A DNA stretch of 56,279 nt from Vibrio sp. qd031 (GTDB lineage: Bacteria > Pseudomonadota > Gammaproteobacteria > Enterobacterales > Vibrionaceae): assembly GCF_002100145.1 (NCBI RefSeq), contig NZ_JXQD01000029.1, positions 89,768 through 146,046 on the forward strand, in the 5' to 3' direction. Positions 31,554-40,582 of this stretch are shown here, one piece after another; the stretch's first letter is position 1; every line of letters begins with the position of its first letter. Below the pieces are notes generated by a model. The model was not told the origin of the DNA. It worked only from the letters and a program-made list of their open reading frames with translations, and made no database searches. Made by a program: the position numbers and the translations under genes.

Positions 31554-31840
31554 AGTAAACCCCTTTCGGAACACTGCATCTTCGAGTGTTAGCAACCACC
31601 TTGGTCACATACCATTCACAATTTGCATAACGCATGCCAGCAAAAGAAAGACTATTTTCATCAGTCATTTAAAGTGAGTTGAATGTTAGTTATTTGTCTA
31701 TTGTTAAGTTTTTGTAAGTAAACTTGACGCTGTGTTGGCGGTGTGCTGACCGAAATATGCTGCGAAAAAGAAAGGTATGAGGATAACTGGTTGATTAATC
31801 GCAGTTACTGACGCTGAATAGTCTCTGTAACGAAACTGTA
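31554..31840. other. Region between the PEP-CTERM gene and glpD, no gene seen
   Basis: Nothing coding is recognisable. The left part should hold the promoter of the PEP-CTERM gene. The right part leads into the glpD terminator. Confidence 0.5.
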
Positions 31841-31882
31841 AAGAAAGTCGACACCGAACGTGAAGGTGGCTCAGTGTCGAAG
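31841..31882 (-). terminator. Probable terminator after glpD
   Basis: On the minus strand TCGACACTGA pairs with TTCGGTGTCGA across a 12-13 nt loop and is followed by CTTTCTTT, 17-25 bases after the glpD stop. Confidence 0.55.
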
Positions 31883-31897
31883 TGAAAGGTATTTATG

Positions 31898-33406
31898 CTA
31901 TGCGCTAACTGGTTGATTTATTATCTGATTTGAAGAGATAAAGTCACTAATGTTTTGCTGTGTCTGTTTCGAACATAACAACCCAAGCTTAGTTCTGCGC
32001 CAAGCTATGTCTTCAAATGTTTGTGCAAATTCATGCTCACGAAGGTAATCAATTTCAATTTGGTATACCTGATCGCCGAAGTGCTCACCGCATTGTTCTT
32101 CTGCGTTGATATTGTTAAGTAGCGTTAGACTGCGCGAACCATATTGTTGAATTAGGCGCGAAATAGTTGCGTCAGTTAGCCACGCACACTGGGCCTTTAG
32201 CCTGTGGTGAATATCAGTGCTATTGAAGTTTTCGCCACCAGGGAGGGTAGAGTCGCTAGTCCAACTCTCGCCCATGTTAGCGAGAAAAGGCTTGAGTTGC
32301 TTCATCGCTGATTCACCAAGCTTTCGGTATGTTGTGAGCTTGCCACCAAATACCGATAGTAATGGAGCTTGTTCTTCTTCTTGGTTTAACGAAAGCGTGT
32401 AGTCGCGAGTGATGGCCTGCGGTGAATCGGATTCGTCATCACACAAAGGTCTTACGCCACTGAATGTCCAAACAATATCGTCCACTGAGAGTTGCTGTGT
32501 GAAGTGTTTGTTCAACACCTCAAGCAGGTAATCGCGTTCGGTGTTATCTAGTGCGACATCTCTTGGATCGCCTTTGTACTCGACGTCGGTGGTCCCGACA
32601 ATCGAGAACTTGTCTAAGTATGGAATAACAAAAACGATTCGTTGGTCGTCATTTTGCAAAATATACGCGTGATCGCCGTTGTGCAATCTAGGCACGACAA
32701 AGTGGGAACCTTTGATCAATCGGATTCCGTAAGGAGAGGATTGAGAGAGGTTTTCCGTTAAAAAGCTTTTTACCCAAGGTCCGGTTGCGTTAACCAAAGC
32801 GTGGCTATAACGAGTGAAAGACTCACCGGTCAGTTGGTTACGCAATTCCACTTCCCATAAGTCATTAACGCGGGTTGCTTTGGTCACAGTGGTGTAGTTT
32901 TTCACTTCTGCACCATTTTCTTTGGCTTGCATAGCATTAAGAATGACAAGTCGCGCGTCATCAACCCAGCAGTCCGAATACTCAAAACCGCGTTTGATCT
33001 CTGGTTTGAAAATACCGTCTTTGGTCAGGTCAACATTGTGGCTGCCTTTGAGCGTGGATCGTTTTCCAAGGTTGTCGTACAGAAATAGGCCTGCACGAAT
33101 CATCCAAGCTGGACGCAAAAATGGACGATGAGGCAAACGAAAACGCATGGGTTTTGCAATGTGAGGCGCTTTTTTCAAAATAACTTCACGTTCGCTTAAT
33201 GCTTCCGACACTAAACGAAATTCATAATGTTCTAGATAACGTAGGCCACCGTGAATCAGTTTTGAACTGGCAGAGGAGGTCGCGCTTGCAAAGTCTTTTG
33301 CTTCGTATAAACCGACGCTAAGCCCACGACCCGAGGCGTCTGCTGCTATGCCAGCACCATTGATACCGCCGCCAACGACGATAATGTCCATTACTTGTTC
33401 GCTCAT
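31898..33406 (-). CDS. glpD: Aerobic glycerol-3-phosphate dehydrogenase
   Basis: GlpD oxidises glycerol-3-phosphate to dihydroxyacetone phosphate and passes electrons to quinone at the inner membrane. The 502-residue protein has the FAD loop GGGINGAG near its N-terminus, FASATSSASSKLIHGGLRY, and GGKLTTYRKL in the C-terminal half. The frame opens 21 codons upstream, but the ATG at 33406 follows AAAGG and matches the family. It is transcribed in the same direction as glpR, with a terminator between them. Confidence 0.96.
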   Translation of the reverse strand: MSEQVMDIIVVGGGINGAGIAADASGRGLSVGLYEAKDFASATSSASSKLIHGGLRYLEHYEFRLVSEALSEREVILKKAPHIAKPMRFRLPHRPFLRPAWMIRAGLFLYDNLGKRSTLKGSHNVDLTKDGIFKPEIKRGFEYSDCWVDDARLVILNAMQAKENGAEVKNYTTVTKATRVNDLWEVELRNQLTGESFTRYSHALVNATGPWVKSFLTENLSQSSPYGIRLIKGSHFVVPRLHNGDHAYILQNDDQRIVFVIPYLDKFSIVGTTDVEYKGDPRDVALDNTERDYLLEVLNKHFTQQLSVDDIVWTFSGVRPLCDDESDSPQAITRDYTLSLNQEEEQAPLLSVFGGKLTTYRKLGESAMKQLKPFLANMGESWTSDSTLPGGENFNSTDIHHRLKAQCAWLTDATISRLIQQYGSRSLTLLNNINAEEQCGEHFGDQVYQIEIDYLREHEFAQTFEDIAWRRTKLGLLCSKQTQQNISDFISSNQIINQPVSA

Positions 33407-33425
33407 CACTAAACCTTTCGTTTTC

Positions 33426-33443
33426 GCTCGTTTATGCTCGTTT
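33426..33443 (-). promoter_or_regulatory. Tandem GlpR-like half-sites before glpD
   Basis: GCTCGTTT occurs twice with a 10-bp period, 20-37 bases upstream of the glpD start. The half-site matches the GCTCG core of the palindrome before glpK, so repression of glpD by GlpR is likely. Confidence 0.5.
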
Positions 33444-33516
33444 TGGGTATTGTACGAAAATTTGAGCAAAAAACCAGAGGTTTAGTGCATTAAACTTTAC
33501 ATTTTGTAAACATAAT

Positions 33517-33565
33517 TAAAAAGCCGTTGCAGCGAAAGAGGTTGTCTGTCGCTGTAACGGCTTTG
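33517..33565 (-). terminator. Terminator after glpR
   Basis: AAAGCCGTT and AACGGCTTT, with an inner CAGCGA/TCGCTG pair, form a long stem. On the minus strand it is followed by TTTTTAATT. Confidence 0.85.
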
Positions 33566-33616
33566 TTTGTGAGGGATAACGGTGGCGCTCTGTGTTAAAC
33601 AGAGCCAAATAGACTC

Positions 33617-34384
33617 CTAGGGCGTCGCAATCTCGATGACGACGTCATTGAGTTTGGCAATTTCTTGGATAGTCTTTGAGGGGAGTTGGTCGGTGATCAT
33701 ACGGTCGATTTCACTAATGTTGCCTAGTTTAACCATCGCACTGCGCCCAAATTTTGTATGGTCTACCCCTAAGTACACTTGGCGGCTATTTTCAATGATG
33801 GCTCGTTTGACGCGAACTTCGTGATAGTCAAAATCGAGAAGAGAGCCATCGTCATCAATTCCACTGATCCCCAAAATGCCAAAGTCTAAGCGAAACTGCG
33901 AAATAAGATCTAATGTTGCTTCCCCGGTAACGCCACCATCGACGCTGCGAACTTCACCACCGGCAATAATGACTTTAAAGTCACTTTTGGTCATAAGCAA
34001 CGTGGCTACATGGATATTGTTTGTCACGATATTGAGCTGTTGGTGAGAATTGAGCAGTGCTCTAGCAATAGACTCTGGCGTTGTACCAATGTCTATAAAC
34101 AGAGTTGCTCCATTGGGTATATGCTTAACTAATGCCTGAGCGATGAGATCTTTTTCTTGCAGTGCGAGTACTTTACGTTGATCGTATGCGGTATTCTCTG
34201 AGCTAGAAAATACCGTTGCTCCGCCATGGTTTCGCTTGAGTAAATTTTGCTTCGCGAGTTCATTAAGATCACGACGAATCGTTTGTGGACTAACACCAAA
34301 ATGGTCAACTAACTCATCGGTTTCAACAAACCCTTTGTCGTTTACCCATTTAACAATTTGGCTGTGGCGCAAACTAGATTTCAC
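33617..34384 (-). CDS. glpR: Glycerol-3-phosphate regulon repressor GlpR
   Basis: GlpR is a DeoR-family repressor released by glycerol-3-phosphate. The 255-residue protein has an N-terminal helix-turn-helix (about 20-50, DELVDHFGVSPQTIRRDLNEL), followed by the ligand-sensing domain with IDIGTTPESIA and GEATLDLISQFRLDFGILG. It is divergent from glpK and shares the operator region with it. Confidence 0.96.
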   Translation of the reverse strand: MKSSLRHSQIVKWVNDKGFVETDELVDHFGVSPQTIRRDLNELAKQNLLKRNHGGATVFSSSENTAYDQRKVLALQEKDLIAQALVKHIPNGATLFIDIGTTPESIARALLNSHQQLNIVTNNIHVATLLMTKSDFKVIIAGGEVRSVDGGVTGEATLDLISQFRLDFGILGISGIDDDGSLLDFDYHEVRVKRAIIENSRQVYLGVDHTKFGRSAMVKLGNISEIDRMITDQLPSKTIQEIAKLNDVVIEIATP

Positions 34385-34539
34385 GTAAGTCCCTATATAT
34401 AAGCGAGGTTGCAGTGGCTAATTTATCAGTCTAGGGGCCAATGGTTAAGGTTAGACGAGCTTTTTTTTGAATTGCTGACGAGAATGAGAGTGATTTCTTG
34501 ATTAAGTTAACAATTCTTGTTTCAATTGTAGCGTTGATG

Positions 34540-34568
34540 TTGCTCGAACGAGCATTTACGAGCACTAT
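34540..34568 (+). promoter_or_regulatory. GlpR operator overlapping the glpK promoter
   Basis: TGCTCGAACGAGCA is a perfect palindrome matching the GlpR consensus core, followed by a further half-site ACGAGCA. TTGCTC as -35 and CACTAT as -10, 17 bp apart, place the operator over the promoter. Confidence 0.7.
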
Positions 34569-34608
34569 TGCGTTCAAAATAAAATAAGATGATCCGTGGG
34601 AGATGGAT

Positions 34609-36132
34609 ATGACCCTCAATGTACACCAAGACGCCCCCTATATTGTTGCCTTGGACCAAGGGACCACCAGTTCACGTGCTGTGATACTGGATCATGACAC
34701 CAATATAGTGAGCGTTGCTCAACGAGAGTTTGAACAGATTTATCCTCAGGCAGGTTGGGTAGAACACGACCCGATGGAAATTTTTGCCACGCAAAGTGCC
34801 ACATTAGTGGAAGTGCTGAGTAAAGCCGGCATCGCAGCGGCGCAAATTGCGGCTATTGGTATCACAAACCAACGTGAAACAACCATTGTGTGGAATAAAA
34901 ATACCGGTAAACCTGTCTATAACGCCATTGTATGGCAATGCCGCCGTACTGCCGAAATGTGCGACCAGCTTAAAGCTGAAGGGCTAGAAGAATACATAAA
35001 AGACGCCACAGGGTTGGTGCTTGACCCGTATTTTTCAGGGACAAAAGTAAAATGGATACTCGACAATGTGGACGGTGCAAGAGAGCAAGCTGAAGCAGGG
35101 GAGTTGCTGTTTGGAACGGTCGATACTTGGTTAGTCTGGAAAATGACCCAAGGCCGTGTCCATGTGACCGATTACACTAATGCCTCGCGAACCATGTTGT
35201 TTAATATCAATAGCATGCAATGGGATGACACCTTGCTCGAGAAATTTGGTATTCCTCGTTCAATGATGCCAGAGGTGAAAAGCTCTTCAGAAGTTTATGC
35301 CCAAGCAAACCTTGGGGGGAAAGGCGGGATTCGAATTCCTATTGCAGGCATCGCAGGCGATCAGCAAGCTGCATTGTTTGGTCACCGCTGCGTCCAACCA
35401 GGCCAAGTAAAAAACACCTACGGTACAGGGTGCTTTTTATTGATGAACACGGGCAAGGAAAAAGTCACCTCAAATAGTGGGTTGTTAACGACAATTGCTT
35501 GCGGCCCGAACGGTGAACCGAATTATGCGCTAGAAGGCGCGGTATTTATGGGCGGCGCGTCGATTCAGTGGCTGCGTGACGAAATGAAGCTGATCACCGA
35601 CGCTAACGATTCCGAGTATTTCGCAACCAAAGTCGACTCATCGAATGGGGTTTATGTGGTTCCTGCCTTCACTGGATTAGGCGCACCTTACTGGGATCCT
35701 TATGCACGAGGCACAATTGTTGGCTTAACCCGAGGCTCAAACTCAAATCATATTGTTCGTGCAACACTGGAGTCGATTGCCTATCAATCCCGTGACGTGA
35801 TGGATGCAATGAAAGTCGACTCAGGCAATGACATCTTGTCACTCAGTGTCGATGGTGGCGCTGTTGCGAATAACTTCCTTATGCAGTTCCAGTGCGATGT
35901 TCTTAATGCGGATGTAATTAGACCTAAAGTCACCGAAGTAACCGCCCTTGGTGCCGCGTACTTGGCTGGCTTGGCAGTCGGGTTTTGGTCGTCTATTGAT
36001 GAACTTGCTGATAAAGAGATTGTCGATAAGCGTTTTGAACCTAGCCAAGATGACGGTAAGCGTGAACAGCGTTACGTTGGCTGGCAGCGTGCAGTGAAAT
36101 GCGCTCAAGTTTGGGCTGAATTGCACGACTAA
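34609..36132 (+). CDS. glpK: Glycerol kinase
   Basis: GlpK phosphorylates glycerol to glycerol-3-phosphate, trapping it for GlpD. The 507-residue FGGY-family protein has [33 protein letters not shown] and the C-terminal [11 protein letters not shown]. Two ATGs are close. The one at 34603 is one base from the GGGAG ribosome binding site, so I use 34609, which has normal spacing. The glp genes for uptake (glpF) and glycerophosphodiester use are not in the window. Confidence 0.96.
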   Translation: MTLNVHQDAPYIVALDQGTTSSRAVILDHDTNIVSVAQREFEQIYPQAGWVEHDPMEIFATQSATLVEVLSKAGIAAAQIAAIGITNQRETTIVWNKNTGKPVYNAIVWQCRRTAEMCDQLKAEGLEEYIKDATGLVLDPYFSGTKVKWILDNVDGAREQAEAGELLFGTVDTWLVWKMTQGRVHVTDYTNASRTMLFNINSMQWDDTLLEKFGIPRSMMPEVKSSSEVYAQANLGGKGGIRIPIAGIAGDQQAALFGHRCVQPGQVKNTYGTGCFLLMNTGKEKVTSNSGLLTTIACGPNGEPNYALEGAVFMGGASIQWLRDEMKLITDANDSEYFATKVDSSNGVYVVPAFTGLGAPYWDPYARGTIVGLTRGSNSNHIVRATLESIAYQSRDVMDAMKVDSGNDILSLSVDGGAVANNFLMQFQCDVLNADVIRPKVTEVTALGAAYLAGLAVGFWSSIDELADKEIVDKRFEPSQDDGKREQRYVGWQRAVKCAQVWAELHD

Positions 36133-36152
36133 ATGCCTGCAAATTAACAAAC

Positions 36153-36180
36153 TAAAAGAGGCGTTAGCGCCTCTTTTTTT
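36153..36180 (+). terminator. Terminator after glpK
   Basis: AAAAGAGGCG-TTA-GCGCCTCTTTT is followed by further T residues. Confidence 0.92.
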
Positions 36181-36287
36181 TGACTTACGCGCTCTTTTGC
36201 CAACAATAATTCGATACTAAAAACTGCGTCTATAAGCTATAGTGTAAAGAGTTTCCTTTCACTAAAGTTCATACCTAAGCCGTACCC

Positions 36288-37016
36288 ATGTCGTCAAAAT
36301 ATCTCGAAAAAGTTTGGAGCCATAAAACGGTTACCATGGAAGAAAAACTGCTTCTACTCGCACTTGCCGAGCTTGCGGATCGTCATGGTGCGTTTATTAC
36401 TAGTATGCAAGAGCTGTCGCAAATGACCAGTGGTTCAGAAAGTGCGCTCGAGAACTTGCTGTCTAAGCTTAGCCTTAACCACCACATTATTGGTCTTAAT
36501 AAACGAGGTAACTCTTATCGCGATGGCGGTAACATCAAAGGTAAGTTGAATGTGGATACCTATGTCGATCATGGGGCTTCACAGCAACACACCAACGAAC
36601 AGCCAGCGCAATTTGAGCAAGCGTTTCAAAAGCGCAGTAAAATGTCGAGTTTTCATCGCTCGCAAGTGTCGCCAATCCAGCCAAGCGGCAATAACAAAAT
36701 GATCAATGCCAAAGAACTGTCTCCCAATGTTATCGAAGATTGGGCTGAATTGATCATGTTCAAAAGTGGCTTTGCTGGCCAAACGGCGGTATGGGCCAGT
36801 TTCATCGAAAAGCTGAGGCTGACACCTCAAGCACTGTTTAACATGGACGAAATGACCAGTCGATTGCACTCTCATCTTCATTCAGAGAAGATGCCGTATC
36901 AAAGCACGCGTAAATCGTCGAACTATCAAAAAGGCCAGTACCAAAAAGCGCCAAGACGTTCGGCGGTGGATGAGTTAGAAGAAAAGATTTCCAATTTTAA
37001 GTTTAACGACGAGTAA
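36288..37016 (+). CDS. Winged-helix protein, phage replication O/DnaT-like (uncertain)
   Basis: I do not recognise this 242-residue protein with certainty. Residues about 10-70 (EEKLLLLALAELADRHGAFITS) look like the winged-helix N-terminus of phage replication O proteins. A linker rich in Gln and Ser follows. A C-terminal block with SPNVIEDWAELIMFKSGF resembles the DNA-binding domain of DnaT-like primosome proteins, and a basic tail ends the protein. It heads an operon with two more genes, 13 bp upstream of the second. These comparisons are by eye only. Confidence 0.55.
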   Translation: MSSKYLEKVWSHKTVTMEEKLLLLALAELADRHGAFITSMQELSQMTSGSESALENLLSKLSLNHHIIGLNKRGNSYRDGGNIKGKLNVDTYVDHGASQQHTNEQPAQFEQAFQKRSKMSSFHRSQVSPIQPSGNNKMINAKELSPNVIEDWAELIMFKSGFAGQTAVWASFIEKLRLTPQALFNMDEMTSRLHSHLHSEKMPYQSTRKSSNYQKGQYQKAPRRSAVDELEEKISNFKFNDE

Positions 37017-37029
37017 GGGACCGATTGAG

Positions 37030-37866
37030 ATGAGCAAACCGACTCCAATGGGCGATACATTTGATTCTTATCTTAAAAAGGCGCGCCATTCGTCACCAAC
37101 GAGCAAACCTGTAAAAACTGCGGCACCAAAGAGCCAACAAGGCAGCGTGTCTTTGCCCGTGTACGACCAATCAAAATTGCCGAGCAAATCAGACAGTGGC
37201 AGCGAGGTCGCGGCTGCGGTTAGTGAGCAAAAGCTGTTCTCAGCAAAAACGCAGCTGTTGTTAGAGCAATTTAGCGGTGTAGAGCAAAAGAAAATCCTTA
37301 AGTTTTGGTATGAAATGACCATCAGTTTTGGCAGCAAGTTCCGTTATGAGTTTGGGGATGAGCCCGATCGCCATGTGATGAAGTTTGCCGCCTCGCTTAA
37401 TGAACAAAGCTATCAGCGCCTCAAAGACAACCTCGACGAACGATTAAAAAAAGGGCAAGAGTGGCCTCCAACGGTCGCGGCACTTGAAGCGCTAAAAGAT
37501 ACGCCAACCGATCGTGAGATACTGGAAGCTAGAACTAATATCTTGACCTTGAAAACCCCAAAGAGTCGGGTGGAAAAATACATTATTGATAGAAAATCGG
37601 CCAAGTTACGCACCTTGTCTGACATGCATATCGCCAAAGAGTTTAAGACTCTTTACCTAGAAGCATTTGAAGAAGTGTTACTGCATGACTTCGATACTAT
37701 TTTGGATCACCAAGAGCAAAACAATCACTCGGTGGTAGCAAAAATTGAACCGACCGATCTCGATAGAAAAATCGATTCTCTGGCGGAGCAGGGCTATCGA
37801 CCAAGTGGTAGCTTGGGCGAGCGTTTAGAGCGTATTGCGCAGCTACGAAAAGCGCAAAGCAAATGA
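37030..37866 (+). CDS. Replication protein P-like protein (uncertain)
   Basis: This is a 278-residue protein of uncertain family. The N-terminal third (about 1-70) is a disordered stretch rich in Lys, Ser and Pro. The middle (about 80-170) is helical and recalls phage P-type helicase loaders in the order of its motifs: KFWYEMTISFGSKFRYEFG, then EWPPTVAALEAL. The C-terminus has an Arg-rich end (GERLERIAQLRKAQ). It follows the winged-helix gene, which suggests a two-part replication or loading function. The comparison is by eye only, so treat it as weak. Confidence 0.5.
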   Translation: MSKPTPMGDTFDSYLKKARHSSPTSKPVKTAAPKSQQGSVSLPVYDQSKLPSKSDSGSEVAAAVSEQKLFSAKTQLLLEQFSGVEQKKILKFWYEMTISFGSKFRYEFGDEPDRHVMKFAASLNEQSYQRLKDNLDERLKKGQEWPPTVAALEALKDTPTDREILEARTNILTLKTPKSRVEKYIIDRKSAKLRTLSDMHIAKEFKTLYLEAFEEVLLHDFDTILDHQEQNNHSVVAKIEPTDLDRKIDSLAEQGYRPSGSLGERLERIAQLRKAQSK

Positions 37867-37888
37867 GCCGTGAGATGCGATAACGCCG

Positions 37889-38560
37889 ATGCAAGATTTT
37901 GATGTTATAGAAAAGCACTCAGACTATTTCCTCGCCCGAAAGAAAGGGATGCATTGCAAAATTGTGGTGGACGATTTTAGTCAAAGCATGCCGATTGGCC
38001 GACATCGTTTGCACGTTGAAGAAGTGAGTGACCGATATACCCACCACTCTCGAGAGGGCATTTTTCGCCTGACATTACCCTTTGCGCAGCAAGGATCTAT
38101 CGACATCTGTACTATGCGCGCTTCTGGTCAATATAACCTTCGTGCACAAAAACGGTTTTTGCAGTTAGGTGGCAAGTGGGAGCCTGTGTTGGGGGAGTGG
38201 GTGTTTTCGGCCTCGGTGGAAGACAAAGTCAACGCACTTAGCGAACAATTAAATAGCCAACTCTACTGGGTTACCTGTTTGTTTACCGAAACCGTCACTG
38301 TAATGGGAGAGCCATTGACGCTATTTGGGTTTCCTGTAGTGAAAGGGCTCAATAAAAAACTGAACCCCATATTGGAATATGAAGTAACCCTTAAACAGGG
38401 AGAAATAGCACAAATGCCCGGTAAAGCGATGGTGTTGGCTGGCAGTGCTATTCGCCTAGCGGTGCCTCAGGCGCTTTTGGATAACTCTTTTTTCCATGAA
38501 GATTTTTTGTGTGTCGTTGAGCTGTCAAAACGTAAAAAACCGGATAAACGCAAAAAGTAA
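37889..38560 (+). CDS. Hypothetical protein, last gene of the O/P-like operon
   Basis: This 223-residue protein is not recognised. It has no signal peptide or membrane segment. A segment around 85-115 (ASGQYNLRAQKRFLQLGGKWEP followed by GEWVF) resembles short GG-[RK]-W...W domains such as DUF5710, but only weakly. The C-terminus is very basic (SKRKKPDKRKK), which suggests binding to nucleic acid. It starts 22 bases after the P-like gene and is followed by a bidirectional terminator. Confidence 0.6.
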   Translation: MQDFDVIEKHSDYFLARKKGMHCKIVVDDFSQSMPIGRHRLHVEEVSDRYTHHSREGIFRLTLPFAQQGSIDICTMRASGQYNLRAQKRFLQLGGKWEPVLGEWVFSASVEDKVNALSEQLNSQLYWVTCLFTETVTVMGEPLTLFGFPVVKGLNKKLNPILEYEVTLKQGEIAQMPGKAMVLAGSAIRLAVPQALLDNSFFHEDFLCVVELSKRKKPDKRKK

Positions 38561-38597
38561 TTCATCGTTTTCGCAGGCACCGGCTTGGCTAAAAACA

Positions 38598-38629
38598 AAA
38601 AAACCTATTACAGAAGTAATAGGTTTTAT
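38598..38629. terminator. Bidirectional terminator between the O/P-like operon and the nitrate transporter
   Basis: AAAAACCTATTAC-AGAA-GTAATAGGTTTT has A- and T-runs on each side. A G-run of eight lies just right of it at 38649-38656. Confidence 0.85.
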
Positions 38630-38690
38630 TAGGTCTTCGATATAGGGAGGGGGGGGAGGAGCAAGGTTACCGAAAGACCATTAACGGGTA

Positions 38691-39536
38691 TTAAGCGCTT
38701 TTAGCCGTCGGTTTGGTTTCGCTTTTAGCGGGCTTTTTAGTGACAAGAGGCTCCACCTTGCTTTGTTTCTCGTAAAGGAACTTGAGTACCGATTGGCGAT
38801 ACTTCTGGTACATCGCATCTTCGGCCAACACCACTCGATTACGCGGACGATCAAGTTCTATATCCAATACTTCCCCGATAGTCGCTGCAGGTCCATTGGT
38901 CATCATCACAATTTTATCCGACAGCAAGACTGCTTCGTCGACATCGTGAGTGATCATGATTACCGTGTTGTTGAGCTCCGCTTGGATCCGCATTAATGAA
39001 TCTTGTAAGTGCGCGCGAGTCAAAGCATCGAGTGCACCAAAAGGTTCATCCATAAGCAGAACCTTAGGCTGGAGGGCCAAAGCGCGGGCGATACCAACAC
39101 GCTGCTTCATTCCACCTGAGATCTCATCAGGTTTTTTGTCCGACGCATGTTGCATTTGAATAAGCTCTAAATAGTGCTCTACTAGCTCTTTAATTTCAGC
39201 TTTGCTTTTTCCTTTCGCCACTTGCTTTACAGCAAGTTCAACATTCTGATACACCGTTAACCAAGGCAATAGCGAGTGGTTTTGAAAGACTACAGCGCGT
39301 TCAGGTCCTGGCCCATCCACTTCGCGGCCATCGACAATCACGCCACCATCGGTTGCGTCGAGCAAGCCAGCTACTAAGTTCAGCACCGTTGATTTACCAC
39401 ACCCTGAGTGACCAATGAGCGAGATGAACTCACCTTGTTTAATCTTTAGGTTTACATCGCGCAGCGCAACAAACTCGCCTTTTGGGGTGGGGAAACGCAT
39501 TCCAAGTTGCGCAAGATCTAACATTAACTTTGACAT
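38691..39536 (-). CDS. Nitrate ABC transporter ATP-binding protein (NrtC/NrtD/NasD family)
   Basis: This is the ATPase of a nitrate/nitrite ABC importer. The 281-residue protein has Walker A GHSGCGKST, the Q-loop VFQNHSLLPW, the signature SGGMKQRVGIARAL and Walker B VLLMDEPFGALDALTR. A basic C-terminal tail (about 255-281) follows. It is the last gene of the three-gene operon with nrtB and nrtA. The assignment to nitrate comes from its two neighbours. Confidence 0.85.
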   Translation of the reverse strand: MSKLMLDLAQLGMRFPTPKGEFVALRDVNLKIKQGEFISLIGHSGCGKSTVLNLVAGLLDATDGGVIVDGREVDGPGPERAVVFQNHSLLPWLTVYQNVELAVKQVAKGKSKAEIKELVEHYLELIQMQHASDKKPDEISGGMKQRVGIARALALQPKVLLMDEPFGALDALTRAHLQDSLMRIQAELNNTVIMITHDVDEAVLLSDKIVMMTNGPAATIGEVLDIELDRPRNRVVLAEDAMYQKYRQSVLKFLYEKQSKVEPLVTKKPAKSETKPTAKSA

Positions 39537-39551
39537 AATAATTCCTTTTTC

Positions 39552-40520
39552 CTAGCGCAAGTCTTGGCTCTTATCCCATGACATTCGTTTTTGAAGTGCA
39601 AGCATCCCACGGTCTAGCAACAAACCGATGAAACCGATGGTGATCACCGCAACCATAATTCGACCAAGTGACGCAGAGCTACCGTTTTGGAACTCGTCCC
39701 ATACAAACTTGCCAAGGCCCGGGTTTTGCGCCAGCATTTCTGCAGCAATCAATACCATCCATGCAATGCCTAGCGAGAGTCGAAGGCCAGTAAACACCAT
39801 AGGAATGGCAGAGGGTAAAACGATGGTGGTGATGTGCTTCCACCAAGAGAGACGCAGTACGCGACTGACGTTCACAAGGTCTTTGTCCACGCTAGTTACA
39901 CCCACTGCGGTGTTGATCAAAGTTGGCCATAGGCTACACAAAGCGACCGTCAATAGTGAGTTTACAAACGATTTCGCAACCAGCGGATCGCTACTTACAT
40001 AAGTGGCACTCACAACCATGGTAACAATGGGTAACCAAGCCAAAGGCGAAACAGGCTTGAGTAACTGAATTATGGGGTTAAATGCTTGGTAGAGAGATTG
40101 ATTCAGGCCAAGCAGTATTCCAAGCGGAATGGCAATTACTGAGGCTAAAATGAACCCACATGCCACAGTAAATAAACTGGTGAGAATTTGATCGAAGAAC
40201 GTCGGCTTTCCGGTATATGGGCGAATTTTTACCGTCGCATTAGGATCTTTTTTTAGCTTGGCAGCGTTGCGCACCTCTTGTCTTTCAATAAACGCGACTT
40301 CTTTTTCACGCTCTGCAAAGTGCTCGTCGACTAAGTTAGAAAACTGACTGAAGGTTTGTATTGGACCTGGAAGTGTACCCAATGAAGTCTGTACTTGTTT
40401 GGCGGACAGATGCCAAATCATCAAGAACAGCGCGATACCTATGATGGGTAACAGTAACACTTTTGAGCGACTTGCTACCGCCCCTTTAAAGGGCATTAAT
40501 GAAATGACATTGCTCGCCAT
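39552..40520 (-). CDS. nrtB: Nitrate ABC transporter permease NrtB
   Basis: This inner-membrane permease of the nitrate importer is 322 residues long. It has about six hydrophobic segments and the ABC permease loop around GLRLSLGIAWMVLIAAEMLAQNPGLG. A long soluble segment after the first membrane helix (VDEHFAEREKEVAFIERQ) is typical of NrtB-type permeases and separates them from taurine permeases. It ends 15 bases before the ATPase gene. Confidence 0.88.
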   Translation of the reverse strand: MASNVISLMPFKGAVASRSKVLLLPIIGIALFLMIWHLSAKQVQTSLGTLPGPIQTFSQFSNLVDEHFAEREKEVAFIERQEVRNAAKLKKDPNATVKIRPYTGKPTFFDQILTSLFTVACGFILASVIAIPLGILLGLNQSLYQAFNPIIQLLKPVSPLAWLPIVTMVVSATYVSSDPLVAKSFVNSLLTVALCSLWPTLINTAVGVTSVDKDLVNVSRVLRLSWWKHITTIVLPSAIPMVFTGLRLSLGIAWMVLIAAEMLAQNPGLGKFVWDEFQNGSSASLGRIMVAVITIGFIGLLLDRGMLALQKRMSWDKSQDLR

Positions 40521-40582
40521 AATTTACTCCTAAATTCTTTCCTTGAGAGGCTCATAATGAGCCTCTGTATCAATGAGGGTGA

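Noticed and set aside
38646..38661. G-run near the nitrate operon terminator as phase-variation site
   Set aside because: The run of eight G lies in a convergent intergenic gap downstream of the nitrate ATPase stop, so slippage would not switch any gene.
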